Positions 33,829 to 42,454 are shown, counted from the stretch's first letter. The stretch: 64,000 nt of DNA from Fimbriimonas sp. (GCA_031292555.1 JARLGV010000045.1:1-64000), one strand, 5' to 3'. Numbers and translations are program-made. Notes: a model not told the origin generated them from the letters alone.

Positions 33829-34695
33829 TCAGTTGTGCGCTTGGGCGACCGACCACTGTTCGTTGCCCCAGTAGGCGTTCCACTGACCCTCAGTCCCTCC
33901 TGAGGCGACGCCGGGAAGCGTGCCCCACGGATTTCCCGAAGCAGTCGATTGATTGTCGGTGCAGTAGATCCAAGCGGCGCCTTTTGTTTTGGCGACCTGA
34001 ACGATCGACGTAAGCAGCACGGGCTGACTCGCCGGGAGTTGGTAGAACGCGACGGCGCCCTTGTTGGAGTTACCCTCAGCATTGAGCCAAGCGGGCAAGG
34101 AGTAGGAGCCGTCTTTGATGGCAGGGTAGGCGTTCTCGACCAAGCAGAAGATGTCTGCGAGTGCAGATGAGTCGGATTCCTTGCTCGACACGTCGAAGGG
34201 CGATCCCGAGTTCCCAATCACAAACTTCAGGTGGTGCACGTCTTGGATCAGCTTCTGGAGTGTCGAGTAATAGCTGTGGTTGCCCTTTTGGGCACCGCCC
34301 CACGCGTCGAGGAAGATTCCATCCAATTCCGGTCCGTAGAACGCGACCCATTGGTCGATCTGCTTTTCGATTGACGCGATCGGCGCTTTTCCAAAATCGG
34401 TGAAGACATAGCCGACGACCTTCCCTCCGCTCGCTCGGAGTTTGGCGAAGGCACTGGCATAGTTCGGGTCCTTGGCTTTGCCAGGGCCGCTGTCGACGTT
34501 GCCGATCGCGATCAACGTGTCATATCCAGATTTCCCGTTCTCGTGCATGTATTTGGCCGCTGCCGCGAGTTGAAACCAGTCGTCGTTCACGCCGCCGCCG
34601 CTCGGATACCAATAGGCGGGGATGAGCATTCCACCACCAAACGCGGGTACGAAAAGTGCGAGGAGTAACACAAAAGCCAAAACACGCTTGCTCAC
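33829..34695 (-). CDS. Secreted Spherulin-4 (spherulation-specific family 4) protein
   Basis: 288 residues with a signal peptide (VLAFVLLLALFVPAFGGG). The mature part has the family's TIM-barrel-like features: LIPAYWYPSGGG at the N-terminus, TLIAIGNVDSGPGKAKDPNYASAFAKLRASGGKVVGYVFTDFG, WVAFYGPELDGIFLDAW with the likely catalytic Asp pair, and VIGNSGSP. Relatives are glycoside hydrolases such as endo-alpha-1,4-galactosaminidase-like enzymes, so a secreted polysaccharide hydrolase is likely. The exact substrate is not deducible. It is a single gene on the minus strand. Confidence 0.88.
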   Translation of the reverse strand: MSKRVLAFVLLLALFVPAFGGGMLIPAYWYPSGGGVNDDWFQLAAAAKYMHENGKSGYDTLIAIGNVDSGPGKAKDPNYASAFAKLRASGGKVVGYVFTDFGKAPIASIEKQIDQWVAFYGPELDGIFLDAWGGAQKGNHSYYSTLQKLIQDVHHLKFVIGNSGSPFDVSSKESDSSALADIFCLVENAYPAIKDGSYSLPAWLNAEGNSNKGAVAFYQLPASQPVLLTSIVQVAKTKGAAWIYCTDNQSTASGNPWGTLPGVASGGTEGQWNAYWGNEQWSVAQAHN

Positions 34696-34803
34696 GATAC
34701 AGCGATTGTATCGCGATGCTCTAGTCGAAGCTAAGCCGCAATTAGCCGTGTTACTGGGTCAATCGATTGTCTCCGTAGGTCTTTATGCCTAACGGCGTTC
34801 GAA

Positions 34804-35544
34804 TTAGGCGATTGCTTTCATGGCTACCCTCGCCAGGCTCATCTCATCCATCGGGGCAGAGAAAACGAAGGCGAGGTGGTCTCTTTCGATCACAACCAAT
34901 GCTCCACCGCCGTGCGAGCAGCAGAAAATCTTCCTACCCATCATCTCCATTGCCTTCATTCCATGGGTGCGAAGGCATGCCGAATCGACTTGATAGCACG
35001 TTACACGCTTGCCACCGATGCGATACATCATCACCGGAAGGTCAGAGCCGGAGACGGATATACATGTACCACCCTCAAAACGATCTGCTCCGCTAACCGG
35101 GATCGGAGTTACGTGCAACCCCGTTTCCTTGATGAGCGCCGTAGCGACCTTGGTGTCGTTGTCGACCATTAAGCGGCTAGGCACGGGGGCGTCCGCAAGG
35201 GCCAACGCTTCGATCTGATGAACGTTCGGGAGGCGATTTGTGAATATCCAAAGAAGGACCAAGCAAATGGCGCCCAGTGATAGCGAGTATGGCAATACCC
35301 GGCTCCGCATCGGTACTTGCTGAGGCGGGAGCGACAGTTCTAAGCTGGCCATCAATCCTGCAGGCGGGAGAATATCGGCCTTGAGGGCCGATGATATGCG
35401 CAGGACGTCACGGACTACCGCCCGAGACTCATTCATGCACGCTTCGCAGCCGTGGAGGTGAGTAGCTACCTTTCGGTGAAGACCGAGATCCAGTTCGCCA
35501 AGCGCATAGGCGGTCAGCAGCTCTCTGACTTTGCGGCAGTTCAT
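34804..35544 (-). CDS. Anti-sigma factor with zf-HC2 domain
   Basis: 246 residues. The N-terminal zinc-finger-type anti-sigma domain has CRKVRELLTAYALGELDLGLHRKVATHLHGCEACM, with the H-x3-C-x2-C motif. One transmembrane segment follows (LPYSLSLGAICLVLLWIFTN, residues ~83-102), so the sensor part is periplasmic. That part is unusually Cys-rich (GGTCISVSG, VTCYQVDSACLR, IFCCSHGGG). The gene overlaps the end of its sigma-factor gene by 4 bp. The design suggests release of the sigma factor in response to an envelope or redox signal. Confidence 0.88.
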   Translation of the reverse strand: MNCRKVRELLTAYALGELDLGLHRKVATHLHGCEACMNESRAVVRDVLRISSALKADILPPAGLMASLELSLPPQQVPMRSRVLPYSLSLGAICLVLLWIFTNRLPNVHQIEALALADAPVPSRLMVDNDTKVATALIKETGLHVTPIPVSGADRFEGGTCISVSGSDLPVMMYRIGGKRVTCYQVDSACLRTHGMKAMEMMGRKIFCCSHGGGALVVIERDHLAFVFSAPMDEMSLARVAMKAIA

Positions 35545-36095
35545 TGTTCGCGCACCTCAATGTTGGGGGTAAGTGCCGATCTCAGCGCTTCGACTCCCTT
35601 CGCGATCCGAAAGGCAACCGTCGGCAACTTGATTCCTGTTTGTTCTGAGATCTCTCGGAACGTGAGGTCCAGGGAGAACCTCATCACGACGAGTAACCGG
35701 ACTTGGGTTGGCAGCTTCGCCAAAGCGTCGATCAACTCTTGGCGCTCCATTCGGTCGAAGACTTCCCGTTCGACGTCCTCCGACGCATGGGCTGCCAAGT
35801 CGTCATCCAGCGGCAATTCCCGGTCATGCCGTCTCGACTCCCCCTCGCGCCAATTGAGGCAGACGTTTGACGCAACCCGCATAAGCCATGGTTGAAATGG
35901 CCGTTTGGCATCATATTTCCGAATCTGCACGTAGGCCCGGATGAGGATCTCTTGGCAAAGGTCCTCGGCCCGCTCGACGGAACCGGCAAAGCGGTACGCC
36001 AGCTTATAGAGCGGCGTATGGTAGCGGTGAAGGAGGGAGAGGAACGCCTCTCGATCCCCTTTCTGCGCTTGCTTGGCCAGTTCCGAATCAGTCAT
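35541..36095 (-). CDS. RNA polymerase sigma factor, ECF type
   Basis: 184 residues. Region 2: FLSLLHRYHTPLYKLAYRFAGSVERAEDLCQEILIRAYVQIRKYD and PFQPWLMRVASNVCLNWRR-like; region 4: LAKLPTQVRLLVVMRFSLDLTFREISEQTGIKLPTVAFRIAKGVEALR. It is translationally coupled to the downstream membrane anti-sigma gene. The pair is the classical ECF module. The third gene upstream, coding for a secreted CxxC protein, is read in the same direction and is a plausible target or signal source. Confidence 0.93.
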   Translation of the reverse strand: MTDSELAKQAQKGDREAFLSLLHRYHTPLYKLAYRFAGSVERAEDLCQEILIRAYVQIRKYDAKRPFQPWLMRVASNVCLNWREGESRRHDRELPLDDDLAAHASEDVEREVFDRMERQELIDALAKLPTQVRLLVVMRFSLDLTFREISEQTGIKLPTVAFRIAKGVEALRSALTPNIEVREQ

Positions 36096-36134
36096 GAATC
36101 TTGTCGTTTTTTGTGCTTCGCCTATCTGGCTGGA

Positions 36135-36713
36135 TTACATGCCACAGGTCTTCATCATCGCCATCTTTAGGGCCTTGATGCCTCCGTCGTCTCCAACGAG
36201 GTTCACGAAGTTGGCGCTTACCTTCCGGTCGCGATAGACGATGACCGTATTCTTGACCGAGGCAGCCGTATTAATCTTGTATTCGCCCACGGCCTCGTTA
36301 GCCGATCCGTCCACGAAGAGCAGGCCCACGTGCTGCAAATGGCACTGGTTCGCCACCATTCTTAGCAGGTTCTGAATCTTTGCGTCTGACTCGCCAGTCG
36401 GCTTGATGAACACGACGAAGCCCTTGAGCTTTGAAGGGCCCTCCATTTTGATTGCGCCTTCGAGGGCGTCGGCGATCTTGGCGACGTTGCCGATCTTGTC
36501 TCCGTTGACCCAGACCTGGACGGCCGGCGTGTTCCCGTATTTGCAGACGGGGCACGTTTTCGAGCCAGCATCGGGACCCGTTACGTGGGTTGGCTCGAAA
36601 GCGGAAACCATCTCGCCAACGGCAAGTCCCGACTTGGCTGCCCCTCCGCCTGCGGAGACGATCAGCGGGAGTGCGAAGAGAAATCCAGTCAGTGCGATAT
36701 GTGTCTTGTTCAT
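36135..36713 (-). CDS. Secreted protein with CxxC motif, thioredoxin-like fold suspected
   Basis: 192 residues with a signal peptide (IALTGFLFALPLIVSAGGG). The mature part holds TCPVCKYGNTPAVQVWVNGD, a C-x-x-C followed by a strand and a helix; VGLLFVDGSANEAVGEYKI and NTVIVYRDRKVSANFVNL could be later thioredoxin-fold strands. A further Cys pair member occurs at the C-terminus (MKTCGM). It may be a periplasmic redox or thiol protein. It lies directly upstream of the ECF sigma/anti-sigma genes on the same strand (39-bp gap), and the anti-sigma sensor is Cys-rich, so a redox circuit is possible. Confidence 0.6.
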   Translation of the reverse strand: MNKTHIALTGFLFALPLIVSAGGGAAKSGLAVGEMVSAFEPTHVTGPDAGSKTCPVCKYGNTPAVQVWVNGDKIGNVAKIADALEGAIKMEGPSKLKGFVVFIKPTGESDAKIQNLLRMVANQCHLQHVGLLFVDGSANEAVGEYKINTAASVKNTVIVYRDRKVSANFVNLVGDDGGIKALKMAMMKTCGM

Positions 36714-36893
36714 GTTTCGGTTCCTATCGACTTCGAGGAGTCGAGTACAGCCGTCTATTACAGCCGACCCTCGCCATTTTTCTAACGAGAGCCTTGAAGA
36801 AACAAGCTTTGCTTCCAGTGATGGGGAGATTCTATAGCGATCACATCATGTACATACTGTCGTGATATATACTAAGTCGAAAGGTATAGCTCG

Positions 36894-37247
36894 ATGGAAT
36901 ACGGTCCAGAACTATTGAAGGGGAATATCCAGACGTTGGTGCTCGCGGTGCTTGAGGCCGGCGCCTTGCACGGATACGGAATATCGAAGGAGATTGAGCG
37001 GAGAAGCGACGATGCGTTGTCATTTGGCGAGGGAACGGTCTATCCGGCGCTAAAGGCATTGGAGCGGGAAGGCTTCATCGTCGGGACGTGGGACAATCCG
37101 CCGGCAGGTCCGGCGCGCAAGATGTACACGCTAACTGAAACCGGCCGTCGCGAGGCGGCGCGTCGCCGTGACGTGTGGGAGCGGTTTACTCAGACTATCG
37201 ATCGAGTTTTAGGTCGCCGGGACGGGAAGGTGATGGGATGCGCATAG
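36894..37247 (+). CDS. PadR family transcriptional regulator
   Basis: 117 residues. The winged-helix PadR domain is plain: LLKGNIQTLVLAVLEAGALHGYGISKEIERRSDDALSFGEGTVYPALKALEREGFIVGTWDN, then RKMYTLTETGRREAARR. Members repress efflux pumps or detoxification genes or pair with membrane HAAS-domain proteins. Here it overlaps by 10 bp a gene for such a membrane protein, a common arrangement in which the second protein transmits a signal. A TATACTAAGT-like stretch just upstream (36867-36876) could be its promoter or operator. Confidence 0.92.
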   Translation: MEYGPELLKGNIQTLVLAVLEAGALHGYGISKEIERRSDDALSFGEGTVYPALKALEREGFIVGTWDNPPAGPARKMYTLTETGRREAARRRDVWERFTQTIDRVLGRRDGKVMGCA

Positions 37248-37918
37248 GACGAAACCTAGAGGAATTCGACGATCCTATTGAACTGCGGGAAGACTTTCTG
37301 CGCCGGTTGGCGCAGGGACTCTCGAGAAATATGTCGCCTTTCGAGCGCGACGACATTGTCAAAGAGGTACGCACTCATTTGGTAGCCAGTTCAGCCGCGT
37401 TCGAGGAGTTGGGTTTGAACTCGATCGACGCGATGAAAGAGGCCATCGAACGCTTTGGTGACGCCGAGAGGATCAAGCGCCAGCTATCTGAGCAAGTCCG
37501 TCCTCCGCGCCCCGAATTCCTGCCTGCTTCGCTCTCCATCGTTGTGAGCTTTGTGATCGGGGGAGTTCTGCTGACGCTCGCAGACTTTGCGATCTACTTG
37601 ACGGGAGTAGTGTCGCATCCAAGCGAAGGCTCATGGATGATCGGCGGCGTAATCGGATCGATGGTCGGATGGGCCATTTACCGCCGACCGCGGAGACCGC
37701 TGGTTTCGGCCGTTCGAGCCGGTTTGATCGTACCGTCGACATTGCTCGTTGCGGTAAGCCTTCTCAACGGCCGCCTCCCCGATGCAACATTCGCCACCGT
37801 GTTCCTTGTCGGAATTGGCATATGTGAGTTCGCGGTTGGTTTTCTTGCGGCCCATGCCATCCATGTGGTGACGCGCGATTGCCATCGGACAGGGCGACCA
37901 CCGGCAGCATTGGAGTAA
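37238..37918 (+). CDS. HAAS-domain membrane protein, partner of PadR regulator
   Basis: 226 residues from ATG 37238, which overlaps the PadR stop codon; the frame is open further upstream but that part is antiparallel to nothing and overlaps PadR fully. The N-terminal cytoplasmic helical domain (EDFLRRLAQGLSRNMSPFERDDIVKEVRTHLVASSAAFEELGLNSIDAMKEAIERFGDAERIKRQL) is the HAAS/DUF1700-type module found beside PadR genes. Four hydrophobic segments follow (FLPASLSIVVSFVIGGVLLTLADFAIYL and others), so it sits in the inner membrane. It probably binds or titrates the PadR protein. Confidence 0.8.
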   Translation: MRIGRNLEEFDDPIELREDFLRRLAQGLSRNMSPFERDDIVKEVRTHLVASSAAFEELGLNSIDAMKEAIERFGDAERIKRQLSEQVRPPRPEFLPASLSIVVSFVIGGVLLTLADFAIYLTGVVSHPSEGSWMIGGVIGSMVGWAIYRRPRRPLVSAVRAGLIVPSTLLVAVSLLNGRLPDATFATVFLVGIGICEFAVGFLAAHAIHVVTRDCHRTGRPPAALE

Positions 37919-37994
37919 CGGTTGCCGTGGGCCGTATGGCCACTACACGTTTCCGTGACTACGCCGTACGGAGGCGCTCGCGTAGCCTGATTCC

Positions 37995-38195
37995 ATGCGA
38001 GAGGTTGGGAGAAAGGCGAGGATGTACTTCGAGGTGATTTCGGACGTTCTGTACTTGGACGGAGCGGTCCTGCATTGCGGCGACATGCTCAATCCGACTA
38101 ACCTTGGGGCCAGACTAATCGATCTAGTCGCGCTGGACATGATCCGTCCGGTAGACCGCCCACATCGCCGTTCGGTGTCCTCTAACCTTCCTTAG
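37995..38195 (+). CDS. Possible small protein, weakly supported
   Basis: 66 residues (MREVGRKARMYFEVISDVLYLDG...). It has no recognisable domain, but the start region has an acceptable composition, and the 367-bp gap in which it lies holds nothing else that I can name. It could equally be non-coding. The C-terminal part (RPHRRSVSSNLP) looks like random GC-rich frame. Confidence 0.2.
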   Translation: MREVGRKARMYFEVISDVLYLDGAVLHCGDMLNPTNLGARLIDLVALDMIRPVDRPHRRSVSSNLP

Positions 38196-38285
38196 GCGGA
38201 TGGGCAAGAGATAAGTTAAAACCTGTTAACACTTAGGCACGCGAGACGGCGTGAACCGTCCTATACTAAGACTGGAGGATTGCCG

Positions 38286-38699
38286 ATGCCGAATTTTGAT
38301 GCCGGGTCAACGCCAAGGGATAAAGCTGTCGAACTCATCGCGACTGAGATCGCTAAAGCCGACTTTGATCGCGTTCCAACATCCCGTCAAAAGCTCGGTC
38401 AGTTGGTCAGCGTCAAGCTGCTGATACCTCCGGCAGAGGCTTACAAGATCGTCGACGAGTACTGCGACGACAAAGCCCCAGGCGTGCCGCACTACCTGCA
38501 GGAAGAATTCGCGATGCCTTATCTGAAGGTACTGGCCGTTGTCAATTCGATCCTCGGCATCGCCGCCCTTTGGTGGGCGGCGCACTCGATGAAAGCGGGC
38601 AAGCCTTCTTGGCCCTGGTTCATCGTCGCCGCCGTCTTGGTCGGCTTTTCCGGACTGTCCTTCTTCAAGGTCGTCCAGCGCGAAACATCTCAGGATTAG
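38286..38699 (+). CDS. Membrane protein of unknown function
   Basis: 137 residues from ATG 38286, chosen because GGAGG (38274-38278) lies seven bases before it. The N-terminal half is soluble and helical (DKAVELIATEIAKADFDRVPTSRQKLGQLVSVKLLIPPAEAYKIVDEYCDDKAP), the second half has two transmembrane segments (YLKVLAVVNSILGIAALWWAA; WPWFIVAAVLVGFSGLSFF). No family recognised. It is convergent with the UBP-type zinc finger gene, the two stop codons overlapping by 4 bp. Confidence 0.65.
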   Translation: MPNFDAGSTPRDKAVELIATEIAKADFDRVPTSRQKLGQLVSVKLLIPPAEAYKIVDEYCDDKAPGVPHYLQEEFAMPYLKVLAVVNSILGIAALWWAAHSMKAGKPSWPWFIVAAVLVGFSGLSFFKVVQRETSQD

Positions 38700-38950
38700 A
38701 CGTAGGTCTGGTCGATGTAGCACCAGCGCCAGCTTTCACCCGGCTCAGCCGACTGCACGATCGGATGACCCGTTGAGTGAAAGTGAGCGGTTGCGTGCTT
38801 GTTGGGTGACGAATCGCAGCATCCCACGTGTCCGCAAATCAGGCACATTCGAAGGTGCACCCACCTTCCGCCCGTCCTAAGGCAATCTTCGCAGCCTGGG
38901 GCGCTCGGGACGACGTCCGAAATCTGTTCTAGGTGGGCGCATTGGGACAT
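38696..38950 (-). CDS. UBP-type zinc finger protein
   Basis: 84 residues made up of one ZnF-UBP domain: CEDCLRTGGRWVHLRMCLICGHVGCCDSS, NKHATAHFHSTGHPIVQSAEPG and WRWCYIDQ. The Cys and His ligands of the domain are all visible. In eukaryotes this fold binds the C-terminal Gly-Gly of free ubiquitin; bacterial stand-alone copies occur in several phyla but their ligand is not known. No ubiquitin-like gene is nearby. A single-gene unit on the minus strand. Confidence 0.88.
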   Translation of the reverse strand: MSQCAHLEQISDVVPSAPGCEDCLRTGGRWVHLRMCLICGHVGCCDSSPNKHATAHFHSTGHPIVQSAEPGESWRWCYIDQTYV

Positions 38951-39012
38951 AGGAGCATTATAAGGGGATTTGCGCGCCGAACGCTGCGCTGCGCAATTGC
39001 CGTCCTACCGGT

Positions 39013-40944
39013 GTGGGTGCCTCCAGAGCCGGGATCATCCTGCCGCTTCTCCTTTGCGCTGCAAACGCGTTTGGTCAGGTCGTTTCCGACCCTGCGAAGG
39101 TAACGGGGCTTCAGCAGCCGGTGGACATTCACCTCAAAAGGGCGCTTCTGCCCGAGTTGATCGGAGCCCTGCACAAGCAGACGGGCCTGAAGTTCTCGAT
39201 GTCGGGCGAATTGGAACCGCTGATGGTCTGCGTCTTCGTCGAGAAATATCCTCTTGGTAAGGTCATGCACGCTGTCGCCGACGTTCTTGGATGCGAATGG
39301 CACGATCTACGGAGCGAGTGGAGGCTCGTGGAAAGTCCTAAGGCCAAGGCTATGCTGGCGACCTACACCCTTGCTGAGCAAGTGACCTTGGAACGTGATG
39401 GGCGTGAAAGGGCAAACGCCCTCGCCGACTACGTCAGGAGCCATTCCTTCCAACCTCAATCTGTCGAGGCTCTAGCGGCGCCTGAACCTGACAGCGAAAC
39501 TCCGGCCCAATGGGTCGATCGCGTCGTTGCGGACGAGGCCTACTACGTCGCGGGAATTATGTTCCGCGATACGCCGCCACTGGTACGGCGGGGCAATACG
39601 ACGGCGGCACCTATGCATGTGTATGCCTCTGAGTTCGGTGGAGGTGGATGGCCGTGCGCTTACCGGCTGATCGCCCCTGCCAACGAGGCAATCGACGGCT
39701 GGCTTGATTGCGGTCCTGCGGGGAACTTGGCGGCCAATCTTGGCGACGCCCAAGCGGTGATACGTTTCCTGCCTTGGGTCGGGTCGATCCAAGCGGTGCT
39801 TGTCGATTCGGCTGCTCACCGAGCTAAGAAGCCGAAGCACCTCATCCGGTACCCAAAGCCGGTCGGGTCGCTTGTGAAGAACGTTGGTGCAAGGTGGATA
39901 GTCGGCTGGGAGTCCAATCTGAGCGATGTCAAGGAGCCTGGTTTGGACTTGCCGGTCAATAGCCTGGATCTTCAGCCCTCGGGTTTCGATCAAGGTCAGC
40001 GAGGCATTGAGGACTATCTCGAGGCGCTATTCGATCGCACGAAGCAGCCGATCCTTTCGGATGGGTTCCGGATACCAACCCTTGGGGTCCCGCCGCCGAA
40101 CGATGCCCCTTCCATTCGTAGCTGGCTTGCCCAGACGCGTGAATCGCAGAAGTGCTTCGTAAAGGTCGACGACGGCTGCGTCATGATCCGGCACGGTGGA
40201 TACTGGGATCTTCGAGCCTACGAGCCGGATGAGAAACGTCTGCGAGCTTTTGAGAAGATTACGCGTCCGGACTTGAACGACTACGCAGACTACGTAGTTG
40301 CGGCAGGAGAGGATCCGACTGGAGTGGTCTTCTACCAGATGTTCCCCATCTTCGACACCCAGGAAGTCCCACTGACCCGCTTCGATTCCAAACCTCTGCG
40401 GGAATATCTATATCCCTTACTGGCATACGGCCAGATGTCGCCGGCGAGTCGAATGGCGGTTCTCGCCGGCGGTTCATTCGACACTGTGACCCATCACTAT
40501 GCGACGGAGAGATTCTCGGCACTGGTCAAAGGCACCACCGCAAAGGGACGTCCCGGCGCGGCACGCGAGACCGTTTGGTCAGGCACGCGCGAAGTCGGCG
40601 CGGAGGTTCAAGATATGTACTTAACGACAAGCGCCTCGCTCGGGATCTTCTACGGAGGAGTACCGGTCGGTCGTGAACGAGAGATGCTGGAGGCCTATGC
40701 CTTTCCATCGAATTACCTGTCGCTCTGGAATCGATGTCCCGATCAAGCCCCGGACTTCGTCGCTAAGTTCGGTTTGACTGTGGAATCGCATGCGCACTAC
40801 CTCTTCCTGCGTTCTGGGGCGAATGTGCCTCCGGCTGGGGCCGCGATGCCGTCAAAGACTCTCTACGGGAGATTCGAGTTCCTGGCCGGAATAAGCGACC
40901 ACGATGGAGTCATCAACGTGATCGACATTCCGTTTCCGAAATAG
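39013..40944 (+). CDS. Secreted protein with two STN-like modules, copy 1
   Basis: 643 residues from GTG 39013, which precedes a signal peptide (IILPLLLCAANAFGQ). The N-terminal module (VDIHLKRALLPELIGALHKQTGLKFSMSGELEPLMVCVFVEKYPLGKVMHAVADVLGCEW) has the form of a secretin/TonB short N-terminal domain. A second similar module lies further on (IEDYLEALFDRTKQPILSDGFRI...CFVKVDDGCVMIRHGGYWDL). The same order occurs in the protein at 54361-56157 (IADHADVPVIGDAFRVY...GWLFVRHRSFW), so the two are paralogues. No beta-barrel or secretin domain follows. Function unknown; probably periplasmic or surface located. Confidence 0.75.
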   Translation: MGASRAGIILPLLLCAANAFGQVVSDPAKVTGLQQPVDIHLKRALLPELIGALHKQTGLKFSMSGELEPLMVCVFVEKYPLGKVMHAVADVLGCEWHDLRSEWRLVESPKAKAMLATYTLAEQVTLERDGRERANALADYVRSHSFQPQSVEALAAPEPDSETPAQWVDRVVADEAYYVAGIMFRDTPPLVRRGNTTAAPMHVYASEFGGGGWPCAYRLIAPANEAIDGWLDCGPAGNLAANLGDAQAVIRFLPWVGSIQAVLVDSAAHRAKKPKHLIRYPKPVGSLVKNVGARWIVGWESNLSDVKEPGLDLPVNSLDLQPSGFDQGQRGIEDYLEALFDRTKQPILSDGFRIPTLGVPPPNDAPSIRSWLAQTRESQKCFVKVDDGCVMIRHGGYWDLRAYEPDEKRLRAFEKITRPDLNDYADYVVAAGEDPTGVVFYQMFPIFDTQEVPLTRFDSKPLREYLYPLLAYGQMSPASRMAVLAGGSFDTVTHHYATERFSALVKGTTAKGRPGAARETVWSGTREVGAEVQDMYLTTSASLGIFYGGVPVGREREMLEAYAFPSNYLSLWNRCPDQAPDFVAKFGLTVESHAHYLFLRSGANVPPAGAAMPSKTLYGRFEFLAGISDHDGVINVIDIPFPK

Positions 40945-41288
40945 GTTGCTCGAAGGCATGGTGCGAAGGGCGTAGCACTAGGAGGTGAGGACCGTCTGGA
41001 TCGCTATTTGGGGGTTGGTGTTCGCACCCACCGCGTGGGTGGAACTCATGCTGACGACTCCGCATGAACTCCTTATATGACTTATAGGACCCAGATGTCC
41101 AACAAGACCCATATCCCAAATGGCCCATCGGGCCCCACGCCCCTCGCCGTAGACCCTGGCCTTGTGCCACAGGTATCATTTACGTTTGCCGGGTCATCGC
41201 ACTCGGCGATCACAGCCAGGCCACGAGCTAGGCGAAGGTTCCTTGCCAGGGGACCTTTCGAACCGGCACGGGAACGGCGGGAGAAAGT
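40945..41288. promoter_or_regulatory. Upstream region of the ribosomal operon fragment, with degenerate 9-bp repeats
   Basis: No gene. 41076-41138 is seven units of 9 bp with consensus close to TAKGACCCA (for example TAGGACCCA, CAAGACCCA). The region also must hold the promoter of the rpsN operon; no clear -35/-10 pair is visible. A GGCGGGAG Shine-Dalgarno (41277-41284) precedes rpsN. Confidence 0.45.
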
Positions 41289-41474
41289 ATGGCAAAGCAA
41301 TCGCTTATTGAAAAGCAAAAGAAGAAGCCGAAATTCAAGGTTCGGCAATATAACCGATGCGCTCTTTGTGGGCGCGACAGCGGTTATTTTCGGTTTTTCG
41401 GCATCTGCCGCATCTGTCTGCGGGAAAAAGCACATAAGGGCGAACTGCCTGGCGTGAAGAAGTCGAGCTGGTAA
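41289..41474 (+). CDS. rpsN: Ribosomal protein S14, zinc-binding type
   Basis: 61 residues, the short zinc type of S14, with Cys24, Cys27, Cys40 and Cys43 (RCALCGR and GICRICLRE). Binds 16S rRNA in the head of the small subunit. In most bacteria rplE lies directly upstream; here the gene begins the local operon. GGCGGGAG just before the ATG serves as ribosome binding site. Confidence 0.96.
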   Translation: MAKQSLIEKQKKKPKFKVRQYNRCALCGRDSGYFRFFGICRICLREKAHKGELPGVKKSSW

Positions 41475-41492
41475 GGACGGGAGGTCCAAAGA

Positions 41493-41888
41493 ATGCATAG
41501 CGATCCGATCGCGGACCTTCTGACGCGTATTCGAAACGGCGCTCACGCGCATCTCGATACGGTCGACGTTCCGCACAGCAAAATCAAAGTCGAAATCGTC
41601 AAGATCCTTCAGGCGGAGGGTTATGTCACCTCGCACGAGATCTCGAACGAAACCAAGTTTCCCACCATTAAGGTGACTCTGCGTTACGACAACAAGCGCA
41701 AGCCCCTTATCAACCACATCGCACGCGTTAGCAAACCCGGTCTTCGTGTCTACAAGCCGGTGAGCGATCTGAAACCGATTCGCAGCGGCCTTGCCACGCG
41801 AATCATCAGTACGAGTGCCGGACTCATGACGGACCGCGAAGCGCGAAGGCGCAAGATCGGCGGCGAAGTCATCTGCGAGGTCTATTAA
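41493..41888 (+). CDS. rpsH: Ribosomal protein S8
   Basis: 131 residues with MHSDPIADLLTRIRNGAHAH at the start and the C-terminal GLMTDREARRRKIGGEVICEVY. It is a primary 16S rRNA-binding protein of the small subunit and, in E. coli, the translational repressor of the spc operon. It is preceded by GGGAGG and overlaps rplF by one base. Confidence 0.97.
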   Translation: MHSDPIADLLTRIRNGAHAHLDTVDVPHSKIKVEIVKILQAEGYVTSHEISNETKFPTIKVTLRYDNKRKPLINHIARVSKPGLRVYKPVSDLKPIRSGLATRIISTSAGLMTDREARRRKIGGEVICEVY

Positions 41889-42454
41889 TGTCACGTATCG
41901 GTAAAGCACCCATCACCGTGCCCTCCGGCGTCACCGTCTCCGTCGATGAAGCGACGAACGTGGTTACCGTCAAGGGCCCCAAGGGCGAGCTCACCCAGCC
42001 GATCTCCCGACTGCTGACTCTTCAGCAGGACGGCGGAAAGCTGTCGTTGGATCGCCCGAACAATCTTCGAGAAGCCCGCAGCCAGCATGGCTTGGCGCGA
42101 ACGCTCGTCAACAACATGGTCGAGGGCGTGACGAAAGGTCACTCCAAGACGCTGGAGATCCTCGGCGTCGGCTACCGCGTAACTCTCGAGGGCAAGAACC
42201 TCTTGCTCAACATGGGTTATTCGCATCCCGTCCGAATCGAGGCCCCCGAAGGTATCAGCTTCGAGGTCAAGGCGGACGAGAAGACCCGTACCCAGCAGGT
42301 CCTTGTAAACGGAATTGACAAGGCTGCGGTCGGACAGATCGCCGCCGACATCCGCAAGGTGCGCAAGCCGGAGCCCTATAAGGGCAAGGGTATTCGCTAC
42401 AAGGGCGAAGTTGTTAAATTGAAGGCCGGTAAGAGAGCGGCCGCGAAGAAGTAA
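41888..42454 (+). CDS. rplF: Ribosomal protein L6
   Basis: 188 residues; SRIGKAPITVPSGVTVSV at the start, GVTKGHSKTLEILGVGYRV in the middle and the universal KPEPYKGKGIRYKGE motif near the end are typical. It binds 23S rRNA near the stalk base of the large subunit. The C-terminus is extended by a basic tail (KLKAGKRAAAKK). Confidence 0.97.
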   Translation: MSRIGKAPITVPSGVTVSVDEATNVVTVKGPKGELTQPISRLLTLQQDGGKLSLDRPNNLREARSQHGLARTLVNNMVEGVTKGHSKTLEILGVGYRVTLEGKNLLLNMGYSHPVRIEAPEGISFEVKADEKTRTQQVLVNGIDKAAVGQIAADIRKVRKPEPYKGKGIRYKGEVVKLKAGKRAAAKK

